Shown here one piece after another: positions 32,701-42,182 of a stretch of DNA of 64,000 bases. A model generated the notes under the pieces. It searched no databases and was not told the DNA's origin. It was given only the letters and a program-made list of their open reading frames with translations. Position numbers and translations under genes: made by a program. The DNA is from Hexactinellida sp. DTS-2022 (lineage: Eukaryota; Porifera; Hexactinellida). The stretch is taken from positions 5,583,042 to 5,647,041 of the forward strand of contig JAPNXP010000010.1 in NCBI GenBank assembly GCA_028753945.1, given 5' to 3'. Positions within the stretch are counted from its first letter, which is position 1; each line of letters begins with the position of its first letter.

Positions 32701-34387
32701 TAGGTATACAGTAGATACCCGATATAAGAACATACCGTATATAAGAACACCGGATATTTAGTAGATATCGGATATAAGAACATTATACTGGAAACTTCTA
32801 GACTAGGGCATTAGGATCTTGGATCCATTTTCCAAGATTATGATCGGATCGTGTTCGCGTAGTAACAAATCGAATTTTCTATGAAATTTGTTTGCTAATA
32901 GGCGAACTTGCTATTAGAGGAACATAATTAACATTCAATGCTCGCTTGGTGATTGCAAATAACTTGCTAATAGAGCAATTGTTATTAGGCGAACACCACT
33001 GTATATCCTTTTGAAAACTAGGATCAGGATCGAATTCTCTGTCTAAGATTTAATGCTCTAATTAATTTCAGTCACATAGAGTAGTGTACCTTTCCTTCTG
33101 CAGTCCCAAACACGAAGTGTGACTGTTCATGAGGCCACACGAGACACGTAATAGCACTCTGCTGTATGAACTTATTGCAAATAACTTTCTTCTCTCCCCA
33201 CTGCTCTCCTATGCGATACACGAATATTATATTGTCTGTCTGTCCGACCGCTAGCTTAGTGCTGTCAGGTGAGAAACCGAGGCCTTTAACCTGAATGGGG
33301 ATACAGGGCATAAGCTATGGAACATGCTGATATAATTCAATTTGGTGTGTATAGTTACAGTCGAGTGCCTCCAAAGGAATATGCTGTCAGCACAGCTGTA
33401 ATTTTAGATTTTGACATACTTGCTTACACTCAATTTGTTATAGTCAACTATCGTTATAATGAAGACCTGATTGTAATATTCACATACAGTGGAATTGCTT
33501 TATTAGCAACACGCATTTTGCATGAAATTTGGTTGCTAATAGGCGAAGTTGCTATTAGAGGAACAGAAATAACATTAAAAGCTCGCTTGGGAACTTAAAA
33601 TAAGTTGCTAATAGGGCAATGTTGCTAATAAAGCAATTCCACTGTAATTCAATTTGTTGTGTATAGTATGACATAGGATTATGTTCATTTTTGGGACAAC
33701 TGGCAAAAACTGTCGTAGACAGATTATAAATACTATTTTTGGATACAAAATTGTGCATTTGAAGAAATGATTCTTATTTTAAAAGTTATTTAGTTATGTT
33801 TTGTTAACATAACTTGATTAGCGACGAAAAATTGATCATTGGAAAGTATTCAATACTTTGCTGACTTAATAATTTGTTGTGGAAGCTATATTATCCATAA
33901 ATACAATAAAATGAATAGTCGGGGTAATTAGTGTATCTTAGAATACAAAAGGAACCAAAATAGCTCGAATAACAAACTACACAAATACAGGGAATTATCC
34001 AGGAGCGAGAGATGCTCCTTTTGGAGTATGATTTGAGGAAAAAATTAATTAGGAGCGCGAAAAATTGGAATCTTCTCCTATACCGTAACATTAATTTGTG
34101 ATTTAGGCGTATGAAAATTGGATCAGACCAGGATTAGGAGCGTATTTACAAATGACTGCATAACAAACTACACGAATGGTAACCTGGTAGTGCTTCTTGC
34201 CTAGGGAAGGGTCGCCTGGCTTGGTAGCAAACTTGTCTCTTCTCTCCCCAATCTCGTCATAGAGATACACCACTCTGTCGGCTGTAACCACTGCTATCTT
34301 CAGATTGTTGGGAGAACAACAAATAGCAGTAATCTTACAGGGCAAGTCTCCAGCCGATATTAGAGACTTCACAAAATGTAGCTGCAT
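20702..34387 (-). CDS. IFT172: Intraflagellar transport protein 172 (17 exons)
   Basis: Exons: 34387-34184, 33290-33090, 32689-32297, 31858-31574, 31068-30800, 30424-30037, 29647-29234, 28481-28158, 27785-27361, 26844-26658, 26296-25902, 25515-25107, 24574-24392, 23588-23364, 22693-22436, 22037-21624, 20965-20702. Every junction is GT-AG and phase-compatible; the total is 1,745 residues (human 1,749). WD40 blades occupy about residues 1-600 ([53 protein letters not shown]). TPR-like helical repeats fill the rest ([45 protein letters not shown]). The C-terminus ends [14 protein letters not shown]172 is a peripheral IFT-B subunit needed for cilium assembly and the anterograde-to-retrograde switch at the tip. 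Introns are 206-893 nt and full of MITEs. CFAP44 lies head-to-tail upstream. Confidence 0.97.
21046..21217. mobile_element. Pogo-type MITE (CTAATAGCAA family), IFT172 last intron
   Basis: CAGAGTGTACGCCTAATAGC at the left, TTACGCGAACAACACTG-TA at the right, with the internal motif CCTCTAATAGCAAGTTCGCC. Relatives: 32870-33002 (partial) and 33487-33644. Confidence 0.65.
23175..23359. mobile_element. Pogo-type MITE (GATTAAGCGGAG family) beside the exon 14 donor
   Basis: CAGTCAACTCCGCTTAATAG at the left and CTATTAAGCGGAGTTGACTG at the right are perfect inverted ends, with internal CCACCTCGGGACCAGG. Its right end is 4 bp from the end of IFT172 exon 14. A shorter relative is at 47128-47200. Confidence 0.85.
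23611..23752. mobile_element. Pogo-type MITE (GGATATAAGAAC family)
   Basis: CAGTAGATGTCGGATATAAG at the left and TTATCCGGCATCCACTG-TA at the right, with internal TATACCCTATATAATTTA. Similar copies: 49188, 52739, 55101 and a deletion form at 40197-40281. Confidence 0.8.
23950..24073. repeat. Foldback repeat (AGCTGTGCCGACAGCATG family)
   Basis: Arms of about 50 bp (AATCTAAAATTATAGCTGTG... and its near-perfect inverted partner ending CACAGCTGTAATTTTAGATT) are separated by a short loop. Related full hairpin at 60466-60598, single arms at 5020, 33365 and 41520. Confidence 0.8.
25537..25738. mobile_element. Pogo-type MITE (TATTATGAAC family) beside the exon 12 acceptor
   Basis: Starts CAGTCAGGTTCTGTTATTATG and ends ATAACTTGACTG-TA, with AACTTAATACACCCC and GGGGCTTGTTCATAATA inside. 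Its left end is about 21 bp from the start of IFT172 exon 12. Confidence 0.75.
26930..27120. repeat. Dispersed repeat with TTACGTAACGTTTGAA motif
   Basis: Two partly overlapping copies of AAAGCGTGACATAGGGAGGGG... TTTGCCTTACGTAACGTTTGAATGGCCCC. The same sequence occurs near 24275, in inverted arms at 54475-54640, and at 63430-63515. It is probably a MITE family of unknown superfamily. Confidence 0.6.
29086..29165. mobile_element. Short hAT-like element
   Basis: CAGCGATTCCCAACC at the left and GGGAACCACTG at the right, containing GGTTGGGA motifs. A longer relative is at 47309-47431. Target duplication is unclear. Confidence 0.5.
29714..29873. mobile_element. Pogo-type MITE (TTAGTACGTAC family)
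   Basis: CAGTAGAACTCGGTTAGTACG at the left and GTACGTACTAACTGAGTGCT followed by ACTG-TA at the right, in IFT172 intron 6. Confidence 0.75.
30438..30792. mobile_element. Two pogo-type MITE pieces filling IFT172 intron 5
   Basis: CAGTGAACTCCGTTATAACC begins at 30438 (truncated about 30485). A CTCGTTAATA-type element runs from about 30644 and ends CCTATTAAGACAGTCTACTG at 30792. The intron (30425-30799) is only 375 nt, so both its ends are close to MITE termini (about 12 nt at the acceptor, 7 nt at the donor). Confidence 0.65.
31089..31323. repeat. 15-bp minisatellite (ATAACAGACATGTCY)
   Basis: About 15-16 tandem copies of a 15-bp unit with alternating C/T variants, in IFT172 intron 4. The unit length is a multiple of three and lacks stops, so long frames such as [10 protein letters not shown] arise on both strands; these are not taken as proteins. 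A similar unit appears at about 53571-53595. Confidence 0.95.
31968..32104. mobile_element. Pogo-type MITE (TTATAACGAA family)
   Basis: CAGTCAAGTCCCGTTATAAC at the left and GTTATAACGAGAGTTGACTG at the right with TA flanks, in IFT172 intron 3. Confidence 0.85.
33487..33644. mobile_element. Pogo-type MITE (TTAGCAAC family)
   Basis: CAGTGGAATTGCTTTATTAG and the inverted CTAATAAAGCAATTCCACTG are perfect ends with TA flanks, in IFT172 intron 1. Confidence 0.88.
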
Positions 34388-34987
34388 TAATTCTTATACT
34401 AAGAGCTATACAAGGTCAATCTTATAAAGTAAATAGTTTATTATTATGAACATTCTAGGGGCCAACAATTGTGCTCATTAATAGAGAGACATAATAAGCG
34501 AATCAACTTAATAATAACCATAGTAAAGTTGTTTAAATTGAGACCATAGGGCTTGTTCATAATATAACGTTTTCAAATTAAGCAAACCTTACTAGCTGTA
34601 TACAGTAGACTCTCGTTAATGGGAACACGGACAAGACGAAATATCGGATAAGGAGTAGGTTAATTGCCTAGCATTTACAAATGCATGCGATTGAATCCAG
34701 TTAATACGAATTTCGGATAATAAGAACAATTTCGATGATCCCCTAGTATTCGTATTAACGACTCTATATTGTATAATAAATGCATTTAGCTTTATCTAAT
34801 CCATTCAAACCAACAGGTCCCTAACAAGTAACTGGGATGAGGTATGCAAGTGGGCTATTATAGAGGAGTACATATAATTTAAATTTAACAATAAACAAGT
34901 AATAACATAATAATTCGATGAGTACACGTCTATCAATATAAGAGGTAAATATGAGTATATACTGTATATATATATATATACTGAGTG
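34388..34987. other. IFT172-CFAP44 intergenic region
   Basis: This 600-bp region should contain the IFT172 promoter. It holds a TATTATGAAC-family MITE piece at about 34433-34596, beginning roughly 45 bp from the IFT172 ATG, and a CTCTCGTTAAT-family MITE at 34606-34770 (TACAGTAGACTCTCGTTAAT... CGACTCTATATTGTA). No ciliary X-box was identified by eye. Confidence 0.55.
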
Positions 34988-37900
34988 CTATTTTTGTGCC
35001 TGCTTAGTGAAATGTGGCTGCACAATCGAAGGCGGTCTAGGTGGAGGCACATGTCCAGTCTTAAGTGAAAGAACACGAATTTCGCGATTTAACCCTTCTA
35101 TTTGTACAGCTTGCATTTTAACTAGATTAGCTATTTCTGCATTGTCAGAGGTTAAATGCGATTCTGGGCTTTGGAATTCAGAGCCAAGTTGTTTCTCTCC
35201 AGTTTCTAGTTTTGATCCATTTTCACTCATTTTTCCTAACAATTGAGTTAGCGACCTGAGTTTGCGAGTATTTAGCTGTAAAACTTCATCCAAAATATTT
35301 TTTTTCTGCTCTATTTCTTCTTGTTTCGCGGTTAATTCGTGTCTCGCTTGTTTTTCAAATAACGCGATTTGTTCATGAAGTTCTAGAACATTCTTTGGAG
35401 GTTCAACTGGGTCGAAAAAATCTAAATCTACTTTACGTCCGAATTTAAGCATCATAATCTCATCAACTTGATTTTCTAGGTCTTGTACTCGGGCGACCAT
35501 TGTCTTTTTATCGTTTGTTAAGCGGAGTTTCTTACTTTCCAATTCTTTCCTTTGCCTTCTAAGGTCGATTTGTTCCTCGCGAATTTCGCCAGCGCGAGAA
35601 TTGAGTCTGTTGAGATTTCGTTCTGAAAATACCAAAGCGGTATTAAGGTTGTTAGGTGGATCTGAGTTTGGCTTTGCAATTAGAATCTGCGAAATTCGCA
35701 GTAACACTAAAACTTCCAATTCATTCAGTCTGTGTTGTTTCTCCAGCTGGAAATTCTCAAGATCAGATTTGGCGTTTTTCACAGCATTGTCCATAACCTT
35801 AGCTTTCTTAACAGAATTATCAGAATCCTTTTTCAACAAATCGAGAGATTTCTTATCTTCATTCAACAGTTCTTCCACATCCATTCGACTTTCCCTCATT
35901 TCACAAGCTTTCTCAAACAAATGCATTTGACAGCCAGACGGACATGTACTGTCATCGAATATTTTCTCTTTAATATCCTCAGAACCTTCTTCGCTTGAAA
36001 TGTCAGATTCCAAATCTGAGTCGGATTGTTCGTCAGAGCTCTCTCCTTCGTCCTTCTTTTCGACTTGTTTAATGCGCTTTATTTTCTTCTTAAATACACG
36101 TAGGAGAAATTCTGCGAATTTATTATTCGCGATTTCCTTTTGAAAGTCTTCTTCTAGTTCTTTCATATTGTCTTGTGAATGGTGTACGAGATTCTGTCTG
36201 TTCTCAATTTGTTCTTTGAGTTTATTCAACTTTTCCTGCATTTCCAATCTGTCTCTCTGTTTCTCTTTCAGTTTGCTTATAAAACTCTGTTCGCGTTTTT
36301 CGAAGTCTTTCAAGAGAAGATATTCCTCGAATAACAGAATATGTTTCAAATCAGAAAGCTTTATTTGTGTATCAAGTATTGTTTTGAAATTAGAAAGAAA
36401 ACTAACTTTGGAATCAAAATCCCTTTTCGAAGTCTCAATCTCTCTCAACAGAGAATCGCGTTCATACCGTAACCGCATTACCATCTCATTATACAGCACC
36501 AATTCACCCGGAGTTCGCATGTTTTTCCTACCACTAACATCTTCTAAATCATCAGTTATATCCGCTATGGATCCCATTTCGCTGCCCTGGCCCTCAGAAC
36601 AAGATTCCAGATCCTCATCGTCTCTATCAGTGGCGGCACCAAACCCGCCGAACCCTCCGAACTCATCGCCAGCCTGTTTAGCTTTGGCTCTAGCTTCCAA
36701 CTTCTTCTGATAACCCTTCTCAAAACTAAGCAGATCTGTCTCAGTTAGCTCGAGTAGACTCTCGGGTATTTCCTCGGGCCGTAGCACTGGTAGCTTGGGA
36801 GGAGGGATAAGTTCGTCTTTTGGGAGGAAAGCTTGTATTTCCTTCAATCGAGAGAGACAAGAAGCAAACCTGTTTATAAGCCCCACCTTCTCATCTCGCA
36901 GTTCTATAACTTTACTATTAAATAAATCGGAACCGAATTGTATTGCTTGTCTCAGTAGCACTAATTGCATTCTTTTCTTAGTCGCATTCATTCTAAGTTC
37001 CTCTGGCACCGTATAATCATCCGATGTTTTCAGTTTGAAATCTCCCATATTAGTTTCCGCATCAAATAACAGTGCAATATCCTCCGGGTGTTGATAGCCA
37101 TCCATTGGTTTTTCACTCGCCAGCTGAGACCATTCATTCACTCTCTTTTTCCTCTGAAAACGACGTAACTCGCCCTTACTCATTTTCTCTAAATCGGCCT
37201 CATGTTTTATAGATACCTTCTTTGATACTGGTGTGGATTTATCTTCAAACACGTGTAGATTTGAGCTCGGCAACATTCTACTGCTGTAGCGAAGTGACTC
37301 GCTTGTCACAGCTCTTACGTCACTCAACAGCTCATCGTCTCTGGGTGTACGCTTCAAACAACGGAGTGTCCGTGTCATGACGTCATCGGAACTGAAACTG
37401 TACACTACAATGCTGTCACACTGCAGTTGTACTTTGTACCGAGTGAATAACTTCGAATAACCAATGTCGTATTTCTCGCGTAGCCATTGTTGCTGTAATT
37501 CTACTATTTTAAGATTCTCAATTGTTTCTCTATTGAAATCTTCCGCTGCTTGTTTGTCCATAATAAAATCATTTGCTGGGATCTGTATATGGGACGGGAG
37601 ATTAGTGTTGTGTGTTTGGAACTGTTTGAATTGCTTTCTGAGTCGATTGACTTGAGCCAGCACCTGTTTCTTCTGCTCTTCGGCTAGCTTTAGCTTTCTA
37701 TCATTCTCGGCTCGCTGTCTCGCCTCCTCGAGAGAATAGTGCTTTGGATCTTCGATATCTTTCGCGGGAGTTATATCTATGTCAGCTGAACTTTCCGTTT
37801 CCTGTTGATGCTGACTAGACGCATTCCTATCCTCCAATTTGAATGAGAAGAAATTCCCATCTTGAGTAGTAGCGAGTATAAACTGGTCATCGTACGTAGT

Positions 37901-40863
37901 GCAAACTCTATTAACCTTACTGTCCGGATCTCCCATTGGTATAGCCCAGAACTGGTCCAATGAGAGATTACCGTTAACATTAACCTTATGCACTTGTATC
38001 TGACCATTGCTTGTTCCTACCAAGATATGCTCCTTATCTTGTGTGTAGCTAAGTGACGTAATAGGCTGGATATTCCCGAATATCAGTGGTACCGGCATAA
38101 GTTTGAGAGGGCGGTCCCCTTCAGGATCTGGTCCCTCTGAACTGATCCAACATTCGTATATAAACTCACAGTCATATGAGTCCATGCAAAGCCAGAAATT
38201 ACTGGAGCGCCCATGGTAGAATGCGTGTAGAATGGGAGATGGGATTTCAGGGGGTGTGGGTATATCCGCGTATGGATCTAAATCTGTATCCTGTTCATGA
38301 GTGGTGAGAGAATGAGTAGATTGTTGGTCCTCCTCCTGTTTCAGTTTCTCAGCTCGCTCTGCTTCCAGTTCTGTGTCCCTCGCGGCTTTTAACATGTCAT
38401 ACTTGACACTTCTGAATCTGAATATCTGATGCGACACACGGGTCAGCTGATAGCTCTTGCTAATGTCGAACTCTCCTCTCAGTGGCACTGAGATTAGCAG
38501 ACAAGAAGCATTCTTTAGCGAAGCGAGGACTGTAAAGCGATCCGTAACGCTATTCGGAGCCCAAGCTAGGTTGACAACGGGAGAGGCAACTGGCATGTAG
38601 CCTAGCGGAATAAAGGTCTCATCTTTAGAACCTTCCACTCCTTTCATCATAAAGAATATACTGTCTTCTGCTGCTGAAATTAGGTTCAAATTAGAGCTAC
38701 TGTTTCCTAACAGGATGGCTGTTAGTGGCTTAGAGTGTGGCTTTAAAACCTGTTTTAGAGTAAAACTAGAGTCTTCACCTATCTCTTGAGTAGAATTAGG
38801 AGATTGTCCGTCCTCATCTGTTATATGCAGTAGCCGTATTATACCATCAGCGAACCCAGCTATAACAGACAGACCGGATGAATCGAACCAACACGGACAC
38901 CACACCACACAAGTTGCCGGCATATTGAATGTGGTTCTACCGAGGAACTTCTTACTCTCCACACAGTACAGTCTAACTCTACCGTCTACACCACACGTAA
39001 CTGCATGCAGCGAATTCCAGCTCGCATCCAGCCCGCTTATAGCGCCTGAATGGAATGTATACAAACGCTCTGGCGGTTTATGTGTGTGACTTACCTGTAA
39101 GTCAACACGCCAAATGGACCCCTTATTATCCTGTACTACCCAGTAACTGGGTGTGTCCGGGTGGTTTAGCTTTGCCAGGTGTCTAACACTTGCCCCTGTA
39201 CGTGTTGCAAGCTTAACTTCCTGTAAAGGCATTATCTCTATAAGGTCATTGTCATCTATGACATCAGCTTGATCGATTTGTTCGAAATCCCAAATACGGA
39301 TTATACCGTCCGTACCGCCAGTTATTATCTCGCCTTCGTCAAGAAATACGAATTCGATATTACCGATATGACACGGCTTTTGTCCCTTACGGCACAGCTC
39401 TACCTTAACTAGGTCGCCCTCCCATAGCAATAGGTTGCCCCATTCAGTTCCACTCAGTACCTTACCGTCAGGGAATTCCGCATACCCACTCACGTCCGAT
39501 ATTTCTCTCTTCCCGAACTTACCGATATCTCCCTGTAGTTTCAATCCTGTGAAAGTAGTCGCCATTTTCCAGAAGCGAATATGTCCTATTCCGCTAGAGG
39601 TCAGGATGCCATCATTCTCTGAGGAAAATGTAACTCTATAGAAATATAGAGTTTTATGAACTAAGTACTTTGGTGTTTGTTCGGAACAGATAATCTCAAT
39701 GTAATTATTTGATAAATTGGTAATTGCATGAAATAATGTAAACTAACTAACTAACTAACTAAATAACTAACTTACTAAATAAATAAATAAGCCAAATATA
39801 CTAAAGTGAACTCCCGTTATAACCAAGTCGGATATAACGAAATGGAGTTTGTCCCCCTGAACACTAAATGCATTTATTATTATCCGCTTATAACGAATAT
39901 CCGGATATAACAAATGAATTTACAGGTCCAAAGCACTTCGTTATACCGAGAATTGACTGTAATACAATACAGTCAACTCTCGTTATAACTTGGGACCTGT
40001 GAATTCTTTATAAGCGGAGAATAATTAATAAAGCATTTAGTAATCTGTTGGAAAATATCCATTTCGTTATATCCGACTTCGTTATAATGTGAGTTAATTG
40101 TATAAATTATTTGATATGGTACCAATTCAATAATAGCCCAAGGTCAATTGGTGTCGTACTAACGAGGTTCTACTGTATAAAGAATCCCAATATAATACAG
40201 TAGATGTAGGATATAAGAACACCGGTTATAAGCACATTAAGTGCAGTTCCCGACTATGTGCATATAACCGGCATCCACTGTAATATAATAATACAATACA
40301 CACACACAGTACCTGAATATGTCCTGGGAGAAAGCTTTAGTCCTCAGCACGATCGCCTCCTGTTTCCAGTCCCAGACAGTAAGCATGAAGTCCGGACTGC
40401 CCCCCACAGAGGCTATCTTCAGTCCCTCTCCCGACGAGAAGGTTAGTTGCGCGTAAGCCGCCTCAGTCCCGCATCGCAACACGCGGTAGAGTAATAGCGA
40501 GGGGTACGTGAATATGTTTATATCCGGGAGCCGTCCTTTCTCCGCCACGGCTATATACTGTCTAGACGGGTGTACGGCGAGTGAGCCAATCCCGAGACCA
40601 CTTGATGAGCGGAGATACGTGAGATCTCCAGTGGATAGGGTCAAGAAGTGAACCAGGTTACCGCTGATATACATAACAGTGTCATAGTCGAGTACGTATA
40701 GGTTACAGCGACGGAGTAGATCGTATCCGAATGAATGGTGCAGGGAGAGAAGTGTAGGGGACAGCTTATGAGAAGCCGGAGCGCTGACAAGAGTGGAGTA
40801 GTCGTACTCTGTCGGATGGAAAGGTTCTGGGGGTTCTAACTGAGCTGTGTCGGTCTGAGACAT
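34988..40863 (-). CDS. CFAP44: Cilia- and flagella-associated protein 44 (2 exons)
   Basis: Exon 1 is 40863-40313 and exon 2 is 39635-34988, joined at CATATTCAG|GTACTG and TTTCTATAG|AGTTAC (phase 2, giving FRVTFSSENDGILTSSGIGHIRFWKMA-type WD sequence). Total 1,732 residues (human 1,854). The N-terminal half has WD40 repeats (GTEWGNLLLWEGD, TGGTDGIIRIWDFEQ, VDGRVRLYCVESKKFLGR). The C-terminal half is long coiled coil (about residues 850-1700) with an acidic spacer (DEGESSDEQSDSDLESD). CFAP44 works with CFAP43 in tethering inner dynein arm f to the axoneme. A 4.6-kb uninterrupted second exon is striking beside the 17-exon IFT172. A MITE ends 17 bp upstream of the start codon. Confidence 0.95.
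39804..40100. mobile_element. Two pogo-type MITEs in the CFAP44 intron
   Basis: One at about 39804-39959 (AGTGAACTCCCGTTATAACC... ACCGAGAATTGACTG) and one at 39970-40100 (CAGTCAACTCTCGTTATAAC... ATAATGTGAGTTAATTG), with TA flanks. A short TAAGAACACCGG-family copy follows at 40197-40281. Confidence 0.75.
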
Positions 40864-40880
40864 TCTAGCTAGTTTGTATA

Positions 40881-41035
40881 CAGTAGTCTATCGTAGTACG
40901 ATGTAGGATATTACGAAATGGATATTTCCCCCCAGAGCACTAAATGCATTAATTATTATCCGCTTATAACGAATATCCGGATATAACGAAGGAATTTATA
41001 GGTCCCAAGCACTTCGTTATAACGAGAGTTGACTG
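40881..41035. mobile_element. Pogo-type MITE immediately upstream of CFAP44
   Basis: CAGTAGTCTATCGTAGTACG at the left, TTCGTTATAACGAGAGTTGA then CTG-TA at the right. Only 17 bp separate it from the CFAP44 ATG (40863), so transcription probably starts in or beyond it. Confidence 0.75.
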
Positions 41036-41046
41036 TAGTTTAGTTA

Positions 41047-41068
41047 CCCCCCCCCCCCCCCCCCCCCC
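41047..41068. repeat. Poly-C tract
   Basis: An uninterrupted run of about 22 C directly after the MITE upstream of CFAP44, followed by a GTTTGACGTTTAAACGGCCCC repeat fragment. Tract length may be inexact in the assembly. Confidence 0.85.
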
Positions 41069-41137
41069 GTTTGACGTTTAAACGGCCCCTTAATTATATC
41101 AGGGCCAGACCAGAGGAAGCAGTTATAAAGTGGTCAG

Positions 41138-41338
41138 CAGTGATGTTTTTGGGGGGGGGGCTCGGGGGGGCGCGCCCCCCCACTTATTTCGCTAGGGATA
41201 TCCCAGGGGGGGCGCTCCTTCCTATCAGTTATCTATAGAATTCATTATTGGGGCCCATTTTCACCTATGTTTTCTAAGAAAATCCTAAATTTGAAAATGG
41301 AGCGCCCCCCCACTTATTTTTTTGGCAAAACACCACTG
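41138..41338. mobile_element. hAT-like MITE with exact 8-bp target duplication
   Basis: Ends CAGTGATGTTTTT and AAAACACCACTG; flanked on both sides by GTGGTCAG (41130-41137 and 41339-41346). The interior has GGGGGGGGGGG, GGGGGGCGC and GCGCCCCCCC runs. Confidence 0.88.
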
Positions 41339-41561
41339 GTGGTCAGGCCACGGTTTGACCGCTTCCGCCTCCCCTGAAAGTGTTAGCACTATCTCAGAGG
41401 TTCAAGAAGTACTATTCGTAGAAGAAATCAATCGGTGGAATGGGATTGTGCCGTATCTCAGGGTGCCGCTTTGGGAGGTTTACTAACGAAATATTTACCT
41501 CTGAATTGAGTAAAAAATCTAAAATTATAGCTGTGCCAAAAGATTTGACATAAACCTACTA

Positions 41562-41665
41562 CAGTAGAACCTCGTTAATACGAACACCAACGGACGGTAA
41601 AAATGTGTTCGCTTTATCCGGAGTTCGTATTAACCGGAGTAATACCCATTGAATAGCCTTGTCCT
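41562..41665. mobile_element. Pogo-type MITE, left half
   Basis: CAGTAGAACCTCGTTAATAC, CAACGGACGGTAAAAATG and CCGGAGTTCGTATTAACCGG are present; the right half is missing. Complete relatives at 44330 and 50267. Confidence 0.65.
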
Positions 41666-41811
41666 CCTTATATTATATGTACGAAAACTTATACTAAAAT
41701 AGAGACTAGGTTATAACTTCTCAGCTGGTTTTCCGAGATTTGGGAATTTCCAATCAAAATTTTGGACATCGGTTTATCTAATACTAGACTGGGCTATTTT
41801 ACTTTTACATG

Positions 41812-42033
41812 TGTAGTATCGGGGCCGGTAGTAGTCAGGGACTACTATACCGGCAGGAGGCACGAGTGGTCGTAATGGAGACACCGTGGCGATAAGCGTG
41901 ACTACCCACAGGCGTGAGTGGAGTCATGGGGTCGAGGGTCACCCTCCTGATGAGTTCCTGCAATGGAACGAAACCCCACTAGTCAACCTTGTTGGCTAGG
42001 CTACAGATCATAGTTGATAACAACGTTATTACA
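41812..42033 (+). repeat. Left LTR of the retrozyme-like element
   Basis: 222 bp, TG...CA. Near its start is a strong hairpin (GCCGGTAGTAGTC facing GACTACTATACCGGC, about 41821-41853). The hammerhead lies at 41927-41978. Confidence 0.88.
41927..41978 (+). ncRNA. Type III hammerhead ribozyme, left LTR
   Basis: Order of parts: stem III 5' strand TGGGG (41927-41931); cleavage triplet GTC, expected cut after 41933; stem I GAGGG-TCA-CCCTC (41934-41946); conserved CTGATGAG (41947-41954); stem II TTCC-TGCAAT-GGAA, extended by a G-C pair; conserved CGAAA (41969-41973); stem III 3' strand CCCCA (41974-41978). All invariant core bases are present. Stem I is short with a 3-nt loop, so activity may be modest. 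Fold read by eye. Confidence 0.85.
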
Positions 42034-42052
42034 TTGGCGACGAAGGTGGGAT
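42034..42052 (+). promoter_or_regulatory. Primer-binding site, tRNA-Ser-like
   Basis: TTGGCGACGAAGGTGGGAT directly follows the left LTR. From TGGCGACGA onward it is complementary to the CCA-tailed 3' end of eukaryotic tRNA-Ser(GCU), with about two mismatches in 18. This would prime minus-strand synthesis. Confidence 0.75.
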
Positions 42053-42165
42053 CTGTAGGATACCATGGAAGGATACAATAAGAATGTATGGCTTCCATGT
42101 CTGCCTGTGGCTAACAGCAAAAGCCTCAGGTGGGTGCACTCACTCTGGTTCGCTATCGGGACCAC

Positions 42166-42182
42166 GGATAAGGTGAGAGGAG
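42166..42182 (+). promoter_or_regulatory. Polypurine tract
   Basis: GGATAAGGTGAGAGGAG directly abuts the right LTR. It is purine-rich with two T interruptions and sits where plus-strand priming occurs in LTR elements. Confidence 0.6.

Noticed and set aside
33891..34091. 66-codon minus-strand frame with hydrophobic segments
   Set aside because: Lies in IFT172 intron 1, AT-rich, no homology; treated as a chance frame.
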